Shown: positions 1-5,250, counted from the stretch's first letter. The stretch: 5,250 nt of DNA from Syntrophomonadaceae bacterium (GCA_030627145.1 DAOUSQ010000088.1:1-5250); one strand, 5' to 3'. The notes: generated by a model not told the origin, from the letters alone. A program made the numbers and translations.

Positions 1-120
1 AGCTTCCGCAGCAAACACAAAAGAATTGGTTTTCTAAGTTCCGGGGAGACTGAAGTCTCCCCTACGAAAGAGAATAACGACCTTTTTGCAGTGGAATCAG
101 AATTTAAAATTAAAAATTCA
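1..120 (+). repeat. Partial MITE-like repeat, copy A (right end)
   Basis: This is the right-hand part of a small repeat element whose left part lies outside the window. Bases 1-100 align without gaps to the reverse complement of bases 2752-2851, with 74 of 100 positions identical by hand count, so it belongs to the same family as the copy between the transketolase genes and lies in the opposite orientation. It ends with the family terminal motif TTTTTGCAGTGGAATCA (83-99), followed by an AT-rich tail of AATT/AAAATT words. A perfect 9-bp stem with a two-base loop lies at 43-62 (GGGGAGACT, GA, AGTCTCCCC). There is no U-tract on either strand, so it is not a convincing intrinsic terminator for ftsX. 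No gene is seen in this stretch. Confidence 0.8.
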
Positions 121-132
121 CAATTGATACTT

Positions 133-1029
133 CTATACATCTAAAAAACGATTTAATGAAATAAGCGTTCCCACGATTCCTAACACTGCCCCTGCCATCA
201 GCAAAGAACTATAAAGATTTAAGAGTATACCTGTACTAGTAACCAGGGGAATAAAGTATATGGAATGTATCTCGTTAATTAACGACCCGTACCCTATGGC
301 AAGAAGTAGTATAGATAACAAAGCGCCTGTGGTACCAAGCAGAATACCTTCAATAATAAAAGGCCAGCGGATAAACCAATCTGTAGCCCCGATTAATTTC
401 ATAAGGTAAATCTCCTTATGCCGGGCAAAAATAGCTAATCGGATTGTGGTTGCTATTAAGAAAATTGCTCCAAACCCTAGTAAAATAATAAAAATTATAC
501 TTATAATCCTTATCCACCTGGTTACACTGAATAACTTTTCAACCACTCCATGCCCATAATTTACTTTATAAATCCCATCTATTTTTTCAATTTTAGCTGC
601 TATATCAGGTACATCATGAGGATCCTTCGCTTTTATTTCATAGGTATCAGGTAATGGATTTTCCCCTAAAGTAGCGCCTAAATCACATTCTTGTCCTTCA
701 ATATCATCCTGTAGCTTTGCCTGGAGGTTCTGCAAAGCCTCTTCTTTAGAAACAAATGCAATGGACTCAACTTGACCCAATTTTTCAATCTGGTCTTTTA
801 TATCAGCTATCTGGGATTCAGTAAGTTCATTATCCATAAAAGCTATTATTTCTATATCAGATTCAAGTCGGTTTATAAAATTACCCGCGTTCAGAGTCAT
901 CAGTACCGCAATACCGAGTATTAAAATACAAATAGCCACAGTTGAAACCGTAGCAAAACTCAAAAGCCTGTTCCTTGACAGGGAACTTAACGCCTCACGA
1001 ATAAAGTAAACGATATTTTCCGGTTTCAT
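133..1029 (-). CDS. ftsX: Cell division protein FtsX (ABC transporter permease-like)
   Basis: FtsX is the integral membrane partner of the ATPase FtsE. The complex transmits ATP hydrolysis across the membrane to activate peptidoglycan hydrolases or their activators at the wall. The 298-residue protein has the family layout: a short cytoplasmic N-terminus, membrane segment 1 at about residues 22-46, an extracellular domain at about 47-170, and three further membrane segments at about 173-200, 224-247 and 266-290. Family signatures visible are NPLPDTYEI (124-132) in the extracellular domain and the cytoplasmic stretch around RHKEIYLMKLIGAT (203-216), followed by PFIIEG. Length and topology are normal for the family. 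The ATG overlaps the ftsE stop codon by 4 bases (ATGA), and GGGAG lies 8 bases upstream inside ftsE, so the pair is translationally coupled. In Firmicutes the target is usually a CwlO- or PcsB-type hydrolase; that partner is not in this window. Confidence 0.96.
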   Translation of the reverse strand: MKPENIVYFIREALSSLSRNRLLSFATVSTVAICILILGIAVLMTLNAGNFINRLESDIEIIAFMDNELTESQIADIKDQIEKLGQVESIAFVSKEEALQNLQAKLQDDIEGQECDLGATLGENPLPDTYEIKAKDPHDVPDIAAKIEKIDGIYKVNYGHGVVEKLFSVTRWIRIISIIFIILLGFGAIFLIATTIRLAIFARHKEIYLMKLIGATDWFIRWPFIIEGILLGTTGALLSILLLAIGYGSLINEIHSIYFIPLVTSTGILLNLYSSLLMAGAVLGIVGTLISLNRFLDV

Positions 1030-1709
1030 ATTACGAACTCCCGCCCTGAAACATCTGAAACAATTCTGCCTTTTTCGAGCATAATGATACGTTTACGGGC
1101 TGATTTAACCAGTTCTCTGGCATGAGTGGCCATAATAACCGTGGTACCCCTGCGATTAATATCAAAAAGTAAGTCCATGATCCCTCTGGAAGTATCTATA
1201 TCCAGATTTCCGGTTGGCTCGTCAGCAATGAGCAGCAATGGCTGGTTAACAAGTGCCCTTGCAATACCCACCCGTTGCTGTTCGCCCCCGGAAATTTCTC
1301 CAGGAAAACAATCCTCCTTACCTTTTAAACCAACCATTTCAATTATTTCGGGTACTCTATTCCTTATTTCCTTTGAACTTGACCCCACAACTTTCATAGC
1401 AAAAGAGACATTCTCTCTTACCGTTTTATTCTCCAGGAGTTTGAAATCCTGAAATACAACTCCTATGTTCCTTCGCAGTTTGGGTACCTCGCTTTTTTTC
1501 ATTCTTATAATACTTCGTGAAGCAATAAAGATCTGTCCTCTTGTTGGAAGCTCCTCCCTGAAAAACATCCTGGCAAGAGTCGACTTCCCGGCACCACTGG
1601 GTCCCATAAGAAAAACAAATTCTCCCTGATTTATTTTTAACGAAACATCATCTAATGCTTTTACTCCGTTTGGATAAATCTTGGAGACATTAAAAAACTG
1701 AACCAGCAT
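1026..1709 (-). CDS. ftsE: Cell division ATP-binding protein FtsE
   Basis: FtsE is the cytoplasmic ABC-type ATPase of the FtsEX complex, which drives FtsX and through it extracellular peptidoglycan hydrolases. The 227-residue protein is full length and has all nucleotide-binding motifs: Walker A GPSGAGKS (36-43), Q-loop Gln87 within VVFQDF, ABC signature ISGGEQQR (139-146), Walker B LLLIADEP (158-165) with catalytic Glu164, D-loop GNLD (167-170) and H-loop His196 (ATHARE). The signature has Ile where many relatives have Leu, a mild change. The ATG start is supported by GGAGGT six bases upstream. The gene overlaps ftsX by 4 bases and is clearly cotranscribed with it. A strong terminator ends directly at its ribosome binding site, so its transcription must either read through that terminator or start upstream of it; no clear promoter was seen. 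Other ABC ATPases such as LolD/MacB types are similar, but the overlap with ftsX settles the identity. Confidence 0.96.
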   Translation of the reverse strand: MLVQFFNVSKIYPNGVKALDDVSLKINQGEFVFLMGPSGAGKSTLARMFFREELPTRGQIFIASRSIIRMKKSEVPKLRRNIGVVFQDFKLLENKTVRENVSFAMKVVGSSSKEIRNRVPEIIEMVGLKGKEDCFPGEISGGEQQRVGIARALVNQPLLLIADEPTGNLDIDTSRGIMDLLFDINRRGTTVIMATHARELVKSARKRIIMLEKGRIVSDVSGREFVI

Positions 1710-1715
1710 TTATTT

Positions 1716-1721
1716 ACCTCC
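1716..1721 (-). promoter_or_regulatory. Ribosome binding site of ftsE, abutting a terminator
   Basis: GGAGGT reads on the minus strand six bases before the ftsE ATG (1709-1707). It follows directly after the run of eight T residues that ends the terminator at 1722-1748, with no spacer. Five of its bases (GAGGT) are complementary to ACCTC in the upstream arm of the terminator hairpin, so an alternative weak pairing is possible on paper. Confidence 0.85.
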
Positions 1722-1748
1722 AAAAAAAACCACCTACATGAGGTGGTT
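1722..1748 (-). terminator. Rho-independent terminator after the transketolase genes
   Basis: On the minus strand this reads as an 8-bp perfect stem (AACCACCT and AGGTGGTT) with a 5-base loop (CATGT), followed by eight T residues. It begins about 30 bases after the stop codon of the C-terminal transketolase gene and lies in the right direction to end that transcript. It stands only 12 bases before the ftsE start codon, so it also stands in the leader of any ftsEX message that begins further upstream. Confidence 0.88.
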
Positions 1749-1779
1749 CTACATAAATATTAAAATTCCTTTTTTATTT

Positions 1780-2715
1780 TCATTTGTTTTTTAGTAAATT
1801 ATGGACTTTTAGTATAATTTGCTCAATTGTTAAACCATAATGTTGCAAAAGTTTATCAGGACTCCCTGATTGTCCAAAAACGTCGTTTAAACCCATACGA
1901 AATACAGGAACAGGTCTATTTTCACATACTACTTCACAAACAGCACTGCCTAGGCCTCCAAGAATACTGTGTTCTTCGACACATAGTATAGCACCTGTCT
2001 CTTCAGCCTTCTTTATAATCAGGTCTTTATCAATAGGTTTAATAGTATGCATATCAATTACTGAAACATTAATATCTTCTTTAGCTAATAGCTGTGCAGC
2101 TTTAAGGGACTTGTCCACCATAATTCCACATGCTATCACGGTTGCATCTTTTCCTTTTCTTAATTCAATACCCCGGCCAATCTGAAAATCTATTTTTTCA
2201 TTATAAATTACCGGTATTGAAGGACGTCCAAGCCGCAGATAAGCCGGGCCATTTAATTCATATAAATGAAAAACCGCTTCCCTGGTACTTGGTCCATCAG
2301 ATGGTACTACCACACACATATTGGGTACACTTCGCATTAAGGCTATATCTTCAACCGATTGGTGAGAACCTCCATCCTCTCCAACTGTTATACCAGAGTG
2401 AGTTGCACAAACCTTTACATTCAATTTTCCATAGGCTATTGAATTACGGATCTGCTCAAAAGCTCTCCCAGTAGCAAATACAGCAAAAGAACTGGCAAAA
2501 ACGACTTTTCCAGATGCTGCCAGACCTGCTGCCATCCCCATCATGTTCTGCTCTGATATTCCGGCATTAAAAAATCTTCCAGGATATTCCCGGGCAAACT
2601 CTGCTGTTTTTGTCGATTTGGAGAGGTCAGCGTCCAGGACTATTATGTCATCATATACTCTACCCAGTTCAACCAGCGCCTTACCATAGGCTTCCCTTGT
2701 AGCTTGCTTTTCCAC
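1780..2715 (-). CDS. Transketolase, C-terminal subunit (split form)
   Basis: This 311-residue protein corresponds to the middle (pyrimidine-binding) and C-terminal domains of transketolase. It acts with the separately encoded N-terminal subunit as one cytoplasmic thiamine-diphosphate enzyme that moves two-carbon ketol units between sugar phosphates in the non-oxidative pentose-phosphate pathway. NAGISEQNMMGMAAGLA (50-66) carries the conserved catalytic Glu55 that activates the cofactor. THSGITVGEDGGSHQ (105-119) is the family loop with a substrate-side histidine (His118). LRLGRP (160-165) and the C-terminal domain follow. The start is GTG, with AAGGAGG 7 bases upstream. In split transketolases the two genes usually sit almost end to end; here they are 222 bases apart because a repeat element lies between them. 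Some split enzymes of this family act on other sugars (for example in sulfosugar or apulose metabolism), so the exact substrate is inferred; nothing around it suggests a special pathway. Confidence 0.92.
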   Translation of the reverse strand: MEKQATREAYGKALVELGRVYDDIIVLDADLSKSTKTAEFAREYPGRFFNAGISEQNMMGMAAGLAASGKVVFASSFAVFATGRAFEQIRNSIAYGKLNVKVCATHSGITVGEDGGSHQSVEDIALMRSVPNMCVVVPSDGPSTREAVFHLYELNGPAYLRLGRPSIPVIYNEKIDFQIGRGIELRKGKDATVIACGIMVDKSLKAAQLLAKEDINVSVIDMHTIKPIDKDLIIKKAEETGAILCVEEHSILGGLGSAVCEVVCENRPVPVFRMGLNDVFGQSGSPDKLLQHYGLTIEQIILKVHNLLKNK

Positions 2716-2722
2716 CTTGGTT

Positions 2723-2729
2723 CCTCCTT
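2723..2729 (-). promoter_or_regulatory. Ribosome binding site of the C-terminal transketolase gene
   Basis: AAGGAGG on the minus strand lies 7 bases before the GTG start at 2715-2713 and fixes that start. It sits only a few bases outside the AT-rich tail of the repeat element, so the element fills the space between the previous stop codon and this site without destroying it. Confidence 0.85.
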
Positions 2730-2730
2730 G

Positions 2731-2937
2731 AAAAATTTTTAATTTTGAATTTTGATTCCACTGCGAAAATTCCGTTATTATCCCTTTTAGGGGAGACTTC
2801 AGGCTCCTCTAAAATCAGGATACTAATTCTTCGGCATTTGACGCAGAAGCTAAAGCATCCGCTGCAATTAATATAGAAAAATTATAAAAGTTTTAGGTTT
2901 TTGCAGGGGAATCAAAATTAATAATTATAATTCAAAA
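2731..2937 (-). mobile_element. MITE-like element, complete copy B, between the transketolase halves
   Basis: This is a small element with no credible ORF. Its core (2750-2917, 168 bp) is bounded by 20-bp terminal inverted repeats: 2750-2769, containing TGATTCCACTGC, and 2898-2917, containing GCAGGGGAATCA. These differ at two positions when one is inverted. Both ends carry AT-rich tails containing AATTTTGAATT words. Inside is a hairpin at 2785-2814 (arms pair at 10 of 11 positions, loop ACTTCAGG). Bases 2752-2851 match copy A at 1-100 (74%, ungapped). Bases 2858-2914 match copy C at 5193-5250 (54 of 58 aligned columns). No clean target-site duplication could be defined because the flanks are simple AT sequence. 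Movement by a transposase encoded elsewhere is inferred from the structure and copy number; none is encoded here. The strand is given relative to copies A and C. Confidence 0.72.
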
Positions 2938-3765
2938 TTATTGAAGCTCTGCCAGTGCTTTTTTGATCTCTTCCTCGTTTGGCGCTTTACCATGCCATTC
3001 TACACGGTCTTCCATAAAAGAACATCCTTTGCCTTTAATAGTCTTAGCTATGACTGCAGTAGGTCTTCCCTTAATACTACGCCCGGTATTGAGTGCTTCC
3101 ATTATATCCTGGTAATTATGTCCGTCTATTTGTAAAACCTTCCAGCCAAAGGCCTTAAATTTATCTGCTACAGGTTCAGGGGACATTACCTCTTTTATTC
3201 TTCCGTCTATCTGTAAACCATTGTTGTCAATAAATATCAACAGGTTGTCCAGCTTATAGTGGGCCGCAGCCATAGCTGCCTCCCATACCATTCCCTCTTG
3301 AATCTCCCCGTCTCCCAGAAGAGCATATATCCGGTAATCTTTCTTATCAATCTTCCCGGCCAGTGCCATACCTACAGCCCAGGAAATTCCCTGCCCTAAT
3401 GATCCAGTTGAGGCTTCTACTCCTGCCAGCTTGCGCATATCAGGATGCCCCTGCAAAGGACTATTTATTTTACGCAAAGTGGCCAGTTTCTCCCGGGGAA
3501 AAAATCCCTTTTCTGCAAGTGCAGCATAGAGAACCGGTGCAGCATGTCCCTTGCTTAAAACAAAACGGTCTCTATCCTCCCACCCAGGATTACCAGGATC
3601 TATATTCATTTCCCAGAAATAAAGACAGGCTACTATATCAGCTGCAGACAGCGAACCACCAGTATGCCCTGACTCTGCTTCACCCAGCATCTTGATTATC
3701 TCCTGTCTGATAACAAGGGCTTTTTTCTCTACCTCTAAAAGAGACATTTTATTAATTTTTTTCAC
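2938..3765 (-). CDS. Transketolase, N-terminal subunit (split form)
   Basis: This 275-residue protein is the thiamine-diphosphate (pyrophosphate-binding) domain of transketolase, normal in length for a stand-alone N-terminal subunit. Motifs in order: SGHTGGSLS (32-40) and SKGHAAP (71-77), with the conserved cofactor and substrate histidines; GHPD (106-109); GSLGQGI (121-127); the metal and diphosphate motif GDGEIQEGMVWEA (151-163), ending with the Asn pair NN (181-182); and WHGKAP (257-262) near the C-terminus. It forms the active enzyme with the subunit encoded at 1780-2715, with active sites at their interface. The GTG start has AGGGAG 6 bases upstream; an internal ATG at codon 7 lacks such a site. 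The TAA stop lies where the AT-rich tail of the repeat element begins. About 290 noncoding bases separate it from prfB upstream, so it probably has its own promoter. Confidence 0.93.
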   Translation of the reverse strand: MKKINKMSLLEVEKKALVIRQEIIKMLGEAESGHTGGSLSAADIVACLYFWEMNIDPGNPGWEDRDRFVLSKGHAAPVLYAALAEKGFFPREKLATLRKINSPLQGHPDMRKLAGVEASTGSLGQGISWAVGMALAGKIDKKDYRIYALLGDGEIQEGMVWEAAMAAAHYKLDNLLIFIDNNGLQIDGRIKEVMSPEPVADKFKAFGWKVLQIDGHNYQDIMEALNTGRSIKGRPTAVIAKTIKGKGCSFMEDRVEWHGKAPNEEEIKKALAELQ

Positions 3766-3771
3766 ATCAAT

Positions 3772-3777
3772 CTCCCT
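3772..3777 (-). promoter_or_regulatory. Ribosome binding site of the N-terminal transketolase gene
   Basis: AGGGAG on the minus strand lies 6 bases before the GTG start at 3765-3763. It supports this start over the in-frame ATG six codons further in. An out-of-frame ATG overlaps the GTG (3767-3765) and is not used in this reading. Confidence 0.75.
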
Positions 3778-3854
3778 TTATAAAATTATTTTACAACACA
3801 GGCAAAACCCCGCGGTTAATTATTAATACAACTTTCGTACTATTTAAGTAATAG

Positions 3855-3949
3855 GTGAAGGGTTAGGAGTAAGGCGTAAGGTATATAATTATTGAAAATT
3901 AAAAAACTTGTTTAAAAGAAATTCTAACCCCTAACTCCTAACCCCTCAC
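3855..3949. repeat. Long inverted repeat of GGGTTAG-like heptamers
   Basis: The arms are 3855-3880 and 3924-3949, matching at 22 of 26 positions when one is inverted, around a 43-base AT-rich middle. Weaker matches extend outward for several bases. The right arm, read on the minus strand, is made of heptamers (GGGTTAG, GAGTTAG, GGGTTAG). It lies in the noncoding gap of 289 bases between prfB and the transketolase genes (3766-4054) and is unrelated to the TGATTCC element. A transcript through it could form a long hairpin, but there is no U-tract, so it does not look like a classical terminator. It is most likely a repetitive-extragenic or MITE-type unit. No gene is seen in this gap. Confidence 0.7.
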
Positions 3950-3979
3950 GTAGTATTCTTGGCACAAAACATCCATATT

Positions 3980-4009
3980 CTAATATTACTTCAAATTAGG
4001 TATTGTCAG
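3980..4009 (-). promoter_or_regulatory. Weak promoter candidate for the transketolase genes
   Basis: On the minus strand CTGACA (4009-4004, one mismatch to TTGACA) is followed after 18 bases by TATTAG (3985-3980, four of six matches to TATAAT). It would give a leader of about 210 bases that contains the heptamer inverted repeat. The match is modest and AT-rich DNA gives such matches by chance, so this is only a candidate. Confidence 0.28.
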
Positions 4010-4054
4010 CTATGAACGTTGAGTTATTAGGTATAGTTTTAGGGAACAAATTTA

Positions 4055-5150
4055 CTAACGTTTTTGATGTAACAAAGCATAAATAAAATCATCCAGGTCT
4101 CCATCCAGTACCGTCTGGACATTTCCCACTTCCAAATTAGTACGATGGTCCTTTATCATTGAAAAAGGATTAAGTGTATATGTCCTTATCTGGCTGCCCC
4201 ATGCTATTTCCTTATATTCTCCCTTAAGTTTCTGCATACTATTCTCAGCTTCCTTCTGTTTTAGCTCGTATAATTTTGCTTTCAGGATCTTCATAGCTGC
4301 CAGACGATTAGCGTATTGAGAACGCTCATTCTGGCACTGAGCGACTAATCCTGTTGGGATATGAGTAATCCGCACAGCCGAGTCTGTTTTATTTACATGC
4401 TGCCCACCGGCACCACTCGAACGATAAGTATCTATTCTAAGATCATCCTGATTAATGGTTACTTCAACATCTTCATCGAGTTCTGGAAGTACTGATAATG
4501 ATGCAAATGAAGTATGCCTGCGCCCTGAAGAATCAAAAGGGGATATCCTTATTAACCTGTGAACCCCTTCTTCACATTTTAATTTTCCATAGGCATACGT
4601 CCCTTTTACCAGGAAGGTTACACTCTTAATCCCTGCTTCATCTCCTGCCAGGTAATCAAGTATCTCGACATCATACCCGGATGACTCAGCCCAGCGAGAA
4701 TACATTCGTAAAAGCATCTCGACCCAATCCTGTGCCTCGGTACCTCCTGCACCGGCATGGAGCGAAACAATAGCATTTTTTTCATCGTGTTCTCCAGAAA
4801 ACATATTCCGGAGTTCAAACTCCCTAAATTTTTTTTGCAAAACTTCAAGTTCCATAGCTGTTTCTTTTAAAAGTTCTTGATCACCCTCCTGTTCACCCAT
4901 TTCCAAAAGGTCCTTAATATAAAAAGCTGTTTTCAAAAGCTCTTCGTATCTTTCAATTTGCTCTTTCAGCTCACTTATTCTTTTTAAAGTTTTTTGTGCT
5001 TCTTGTTTATCACTCCAGAAATTCTCCCCAAGCGTTTTTTTCTCCAGTAATTCAACCTCTTCTATGCATTTATCGATGTCAAAGAGAAGCCCTCATTTCA
5101 CGCAAACAACTGATCATCTCCAAGCAGGTCGCTCTAGGATCTTCTATCAA
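4055..5150 (-). CDS. prfB: Peptide chain release factor 2, with programmed +1 frameshift
   Basis: RF2 recognises UGA and UAA in the ribosomal A site and triggers peptide release. The gene is in two frames. Frame zero starts at TTG (5150-5148) and runs 23 codons to an in-frame TGA (5081-5079). After a +1 slip on CTT the ribosome continues from GAC (5080-5078) to TAG at 4057-4055. The product is 364 residues, as expected for the family (about 365). The second part shows the helical domain 1, SPF (203-205) for stop-codon reading, and GGQ (248-250) within RSSGAGGQHVN for peptidyl-tRNA hydrolysis. SPF rather than PxT separates it from RF1. The TTG start is chosen because GGAGG stands 7 bases before it; the in-frame ATG at codon 12 has GGAG directly touching it, too close to work. 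Annotating only the downstream frame, from a TTG at 4936, would lose 71 N-terminal residues. The position corresponding to Thr246 of E. coli K-12 RF2 is Ser here. Confidence 0.95.
5078..5093 (-). promoter_or_regulatory. RF2 autoregulatory +1 frameshift site
   Basis: The minus strand reads AGG GCT TCT CTT TGA C. CTT is the slippery P-site codon, TGA the in-frame stop read by RF2 itself, and the following C gives the poorly terminating TGAC context. When RF2 is scarce the ribosome shifts +1 and completes the protein. AGG stands in the same register as in the well-known E. coli site (AGG GGG TAT CTT TGA C), but the next codon is GCT instead of GGG, so the internal Shine-Dalgarno-like stimulator is shorter (GAGGG). 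After the shift the reading continues as DIDKCIEEVELLEKK, which matches the expected start of RF2 domain 1. Confidence 0.93.
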
Positions 5151-5156
5151 GCTATT

Positions 5157-5163
5157 CCCTCCC
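5157..5163 (-). promoter_or_regulatory. Ribosome binding site of prfB, deciding a TTG start
   Basis: GGGAGGG on the minus strand places GGAGG 7 bases before TTG at 5150-5148. This decides the unusual start codon. The AT-rich tail of repeat copy C ends just upstream of it. Confidence 0.82.
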
Positions 5164-5167
5164 TCAT

Positions 5168-5250
5168 TAATTAAAAATTAATAATTCAAAATTGATTCCA
5201 CTGCAAAAACCCAAAACTTTTATAATTTTTCTATATTAATCTGTAGCGGA
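5168..5250 (+). repeat. Partial MITE-like repeat, copy C (left end)
   Basis: This is the left end of the same small element found at 2731-2937; it continues past the window edge. From TGATTCCACTGC (5193-5204) to base 5250 it matches the reverse complement of 2858-2914 at 54 of 58 aligned columns, with one single-base indel. An AT-rich tail (5168-5192) with AATTCAAAATT words separates it from the prfB ribosome binding site. It has the same orientation as copy A and is inverted relative to copy B. It may carry or displace the prfB promoter; a TTTGCA, 18-base gap, TATTAA pair reads on the minus strand across its end but is too weak to call. Confidence 0.78.

Noticed and set aside
43..62. Perfect hairpin after ftsX as a transcription terminator
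   Set aside because: Neither strand has a U-tract after the stem, and the same structure recurs inside copy B of the repeat element, so it belongs to the element.
1126..1452. Open frame of 108 codons on the plus strand
   Set aside because: It is antisense to the ABC signature and Walker B region of ftsE; a shadow of a conserved gene.
2130..2474. Open frame of 114 codons on the plus strand
   Set aside because: It lies wholly inside the C-terminal transketolase gene on the other strand, with no recognisable protein motif and biased composition; it is a shadow frame.
3363..3695. Open frame of 110 codons on the plus strand
   Set aside because: It is antisense to the conserved thiamine-diphosphate domain of the N-terminal transketolase gene and shows no family signature.
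3777..3805. Good-looking promoter on the minus strand: TTGCCT, 17 bases, TATAAA
   Set aside because: The -10 box touches the ribosome binding site of the N-terminal transketolase gene. Transcription would begin at about the start codon and lose that site, so it cannot be the normal promoter unless the message is leaderless.
4618..4848. Open frame of 76 codons on the minus strand
   Set aside because: It is a shifted frame inside prfB, whose true frame is confirmed by the SPF and GGQ motifs.
5147..5167. ATG at 5167-5165 on the minus strand as a prfB start
   Set aside because: It is out of frame with the RF2 leader and reads only six codons to a stop. The TTG at 5150 is in frame and has well-spaced GGAGG.
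1..5250. Dispersed repeats as a CRISPR array or a complete insertion sequence
   Set aside because: The repeats are not regularly spaced with spacers, lie in different orientations, and no cas or transposase gene is present in the window.

Overview
The window is a low-GC bacterial segment in which every recognisable gene lies on the minus strand. Read in the direction of transcription, from the right end to the left, the order is peptide chain release factor 2 (prfB), the N-terminal half of a split transketolase, its C-terminal half, ftsE and ftsX. Strong GGAGG-type ribosome binding sites, GTG and TTG starts, a prfB that needs a programmed frameshift, and prfB close to ftsEX all suggest a Gram-positive anaerobe of the Firmicutes (Clostridia or a relative). 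The genus cannot be read from the sequence.

Region by region. Bases 1-120 hold the end of a repeat element just downstream of ftsX. Bases 133-1709 hold ftsX and ftsE, which overlap by 4 bases. Bases 1722-1748 form a strong intrinsic terminator for the transketolase transcript, and its U-tract touches the ftsE ribosome binding site. Bases 1780-2715 encode the C-terminal transketolase subunit and 2938-3765 the N-terminal subunit. The roughly 220 bases between them are almost entirely a second copy of the repeat element. Bases 3766-4054 are noncoding and hold a different inverted repeat built of GGGTTAG-like heptamers, plus a weak promoter candidate. Bases 4055-5150 encode RF2 in two frames joined by a +1 shift at CTT-TGA-C. 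Bases 5168-5250 are the start of a third copy of the first element, directly upstream of the prfB ribosome binding site.

Functionally there are three modules. RF2 terminates translation at UGA and UAA and regulates itself through the frameshift. The two transketolase subunits together form one thiamine-diphosphate enzyme of pentose-phosphate metabolism. FtsE and FtsX form the membrane ATPase complex that controls cell-wall hydrolases during division or elongation. The main non-genic feature is a family of small, non-coding, MITE-like elements of about 170-210 bp with terminal inverted repeats. Three copies fall within 5.25 kb, each abutting a gene boundary, and one separates the two halves of the transketolase. 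No tRNA, rRNA, CRISPR array or transposase gene was seen.
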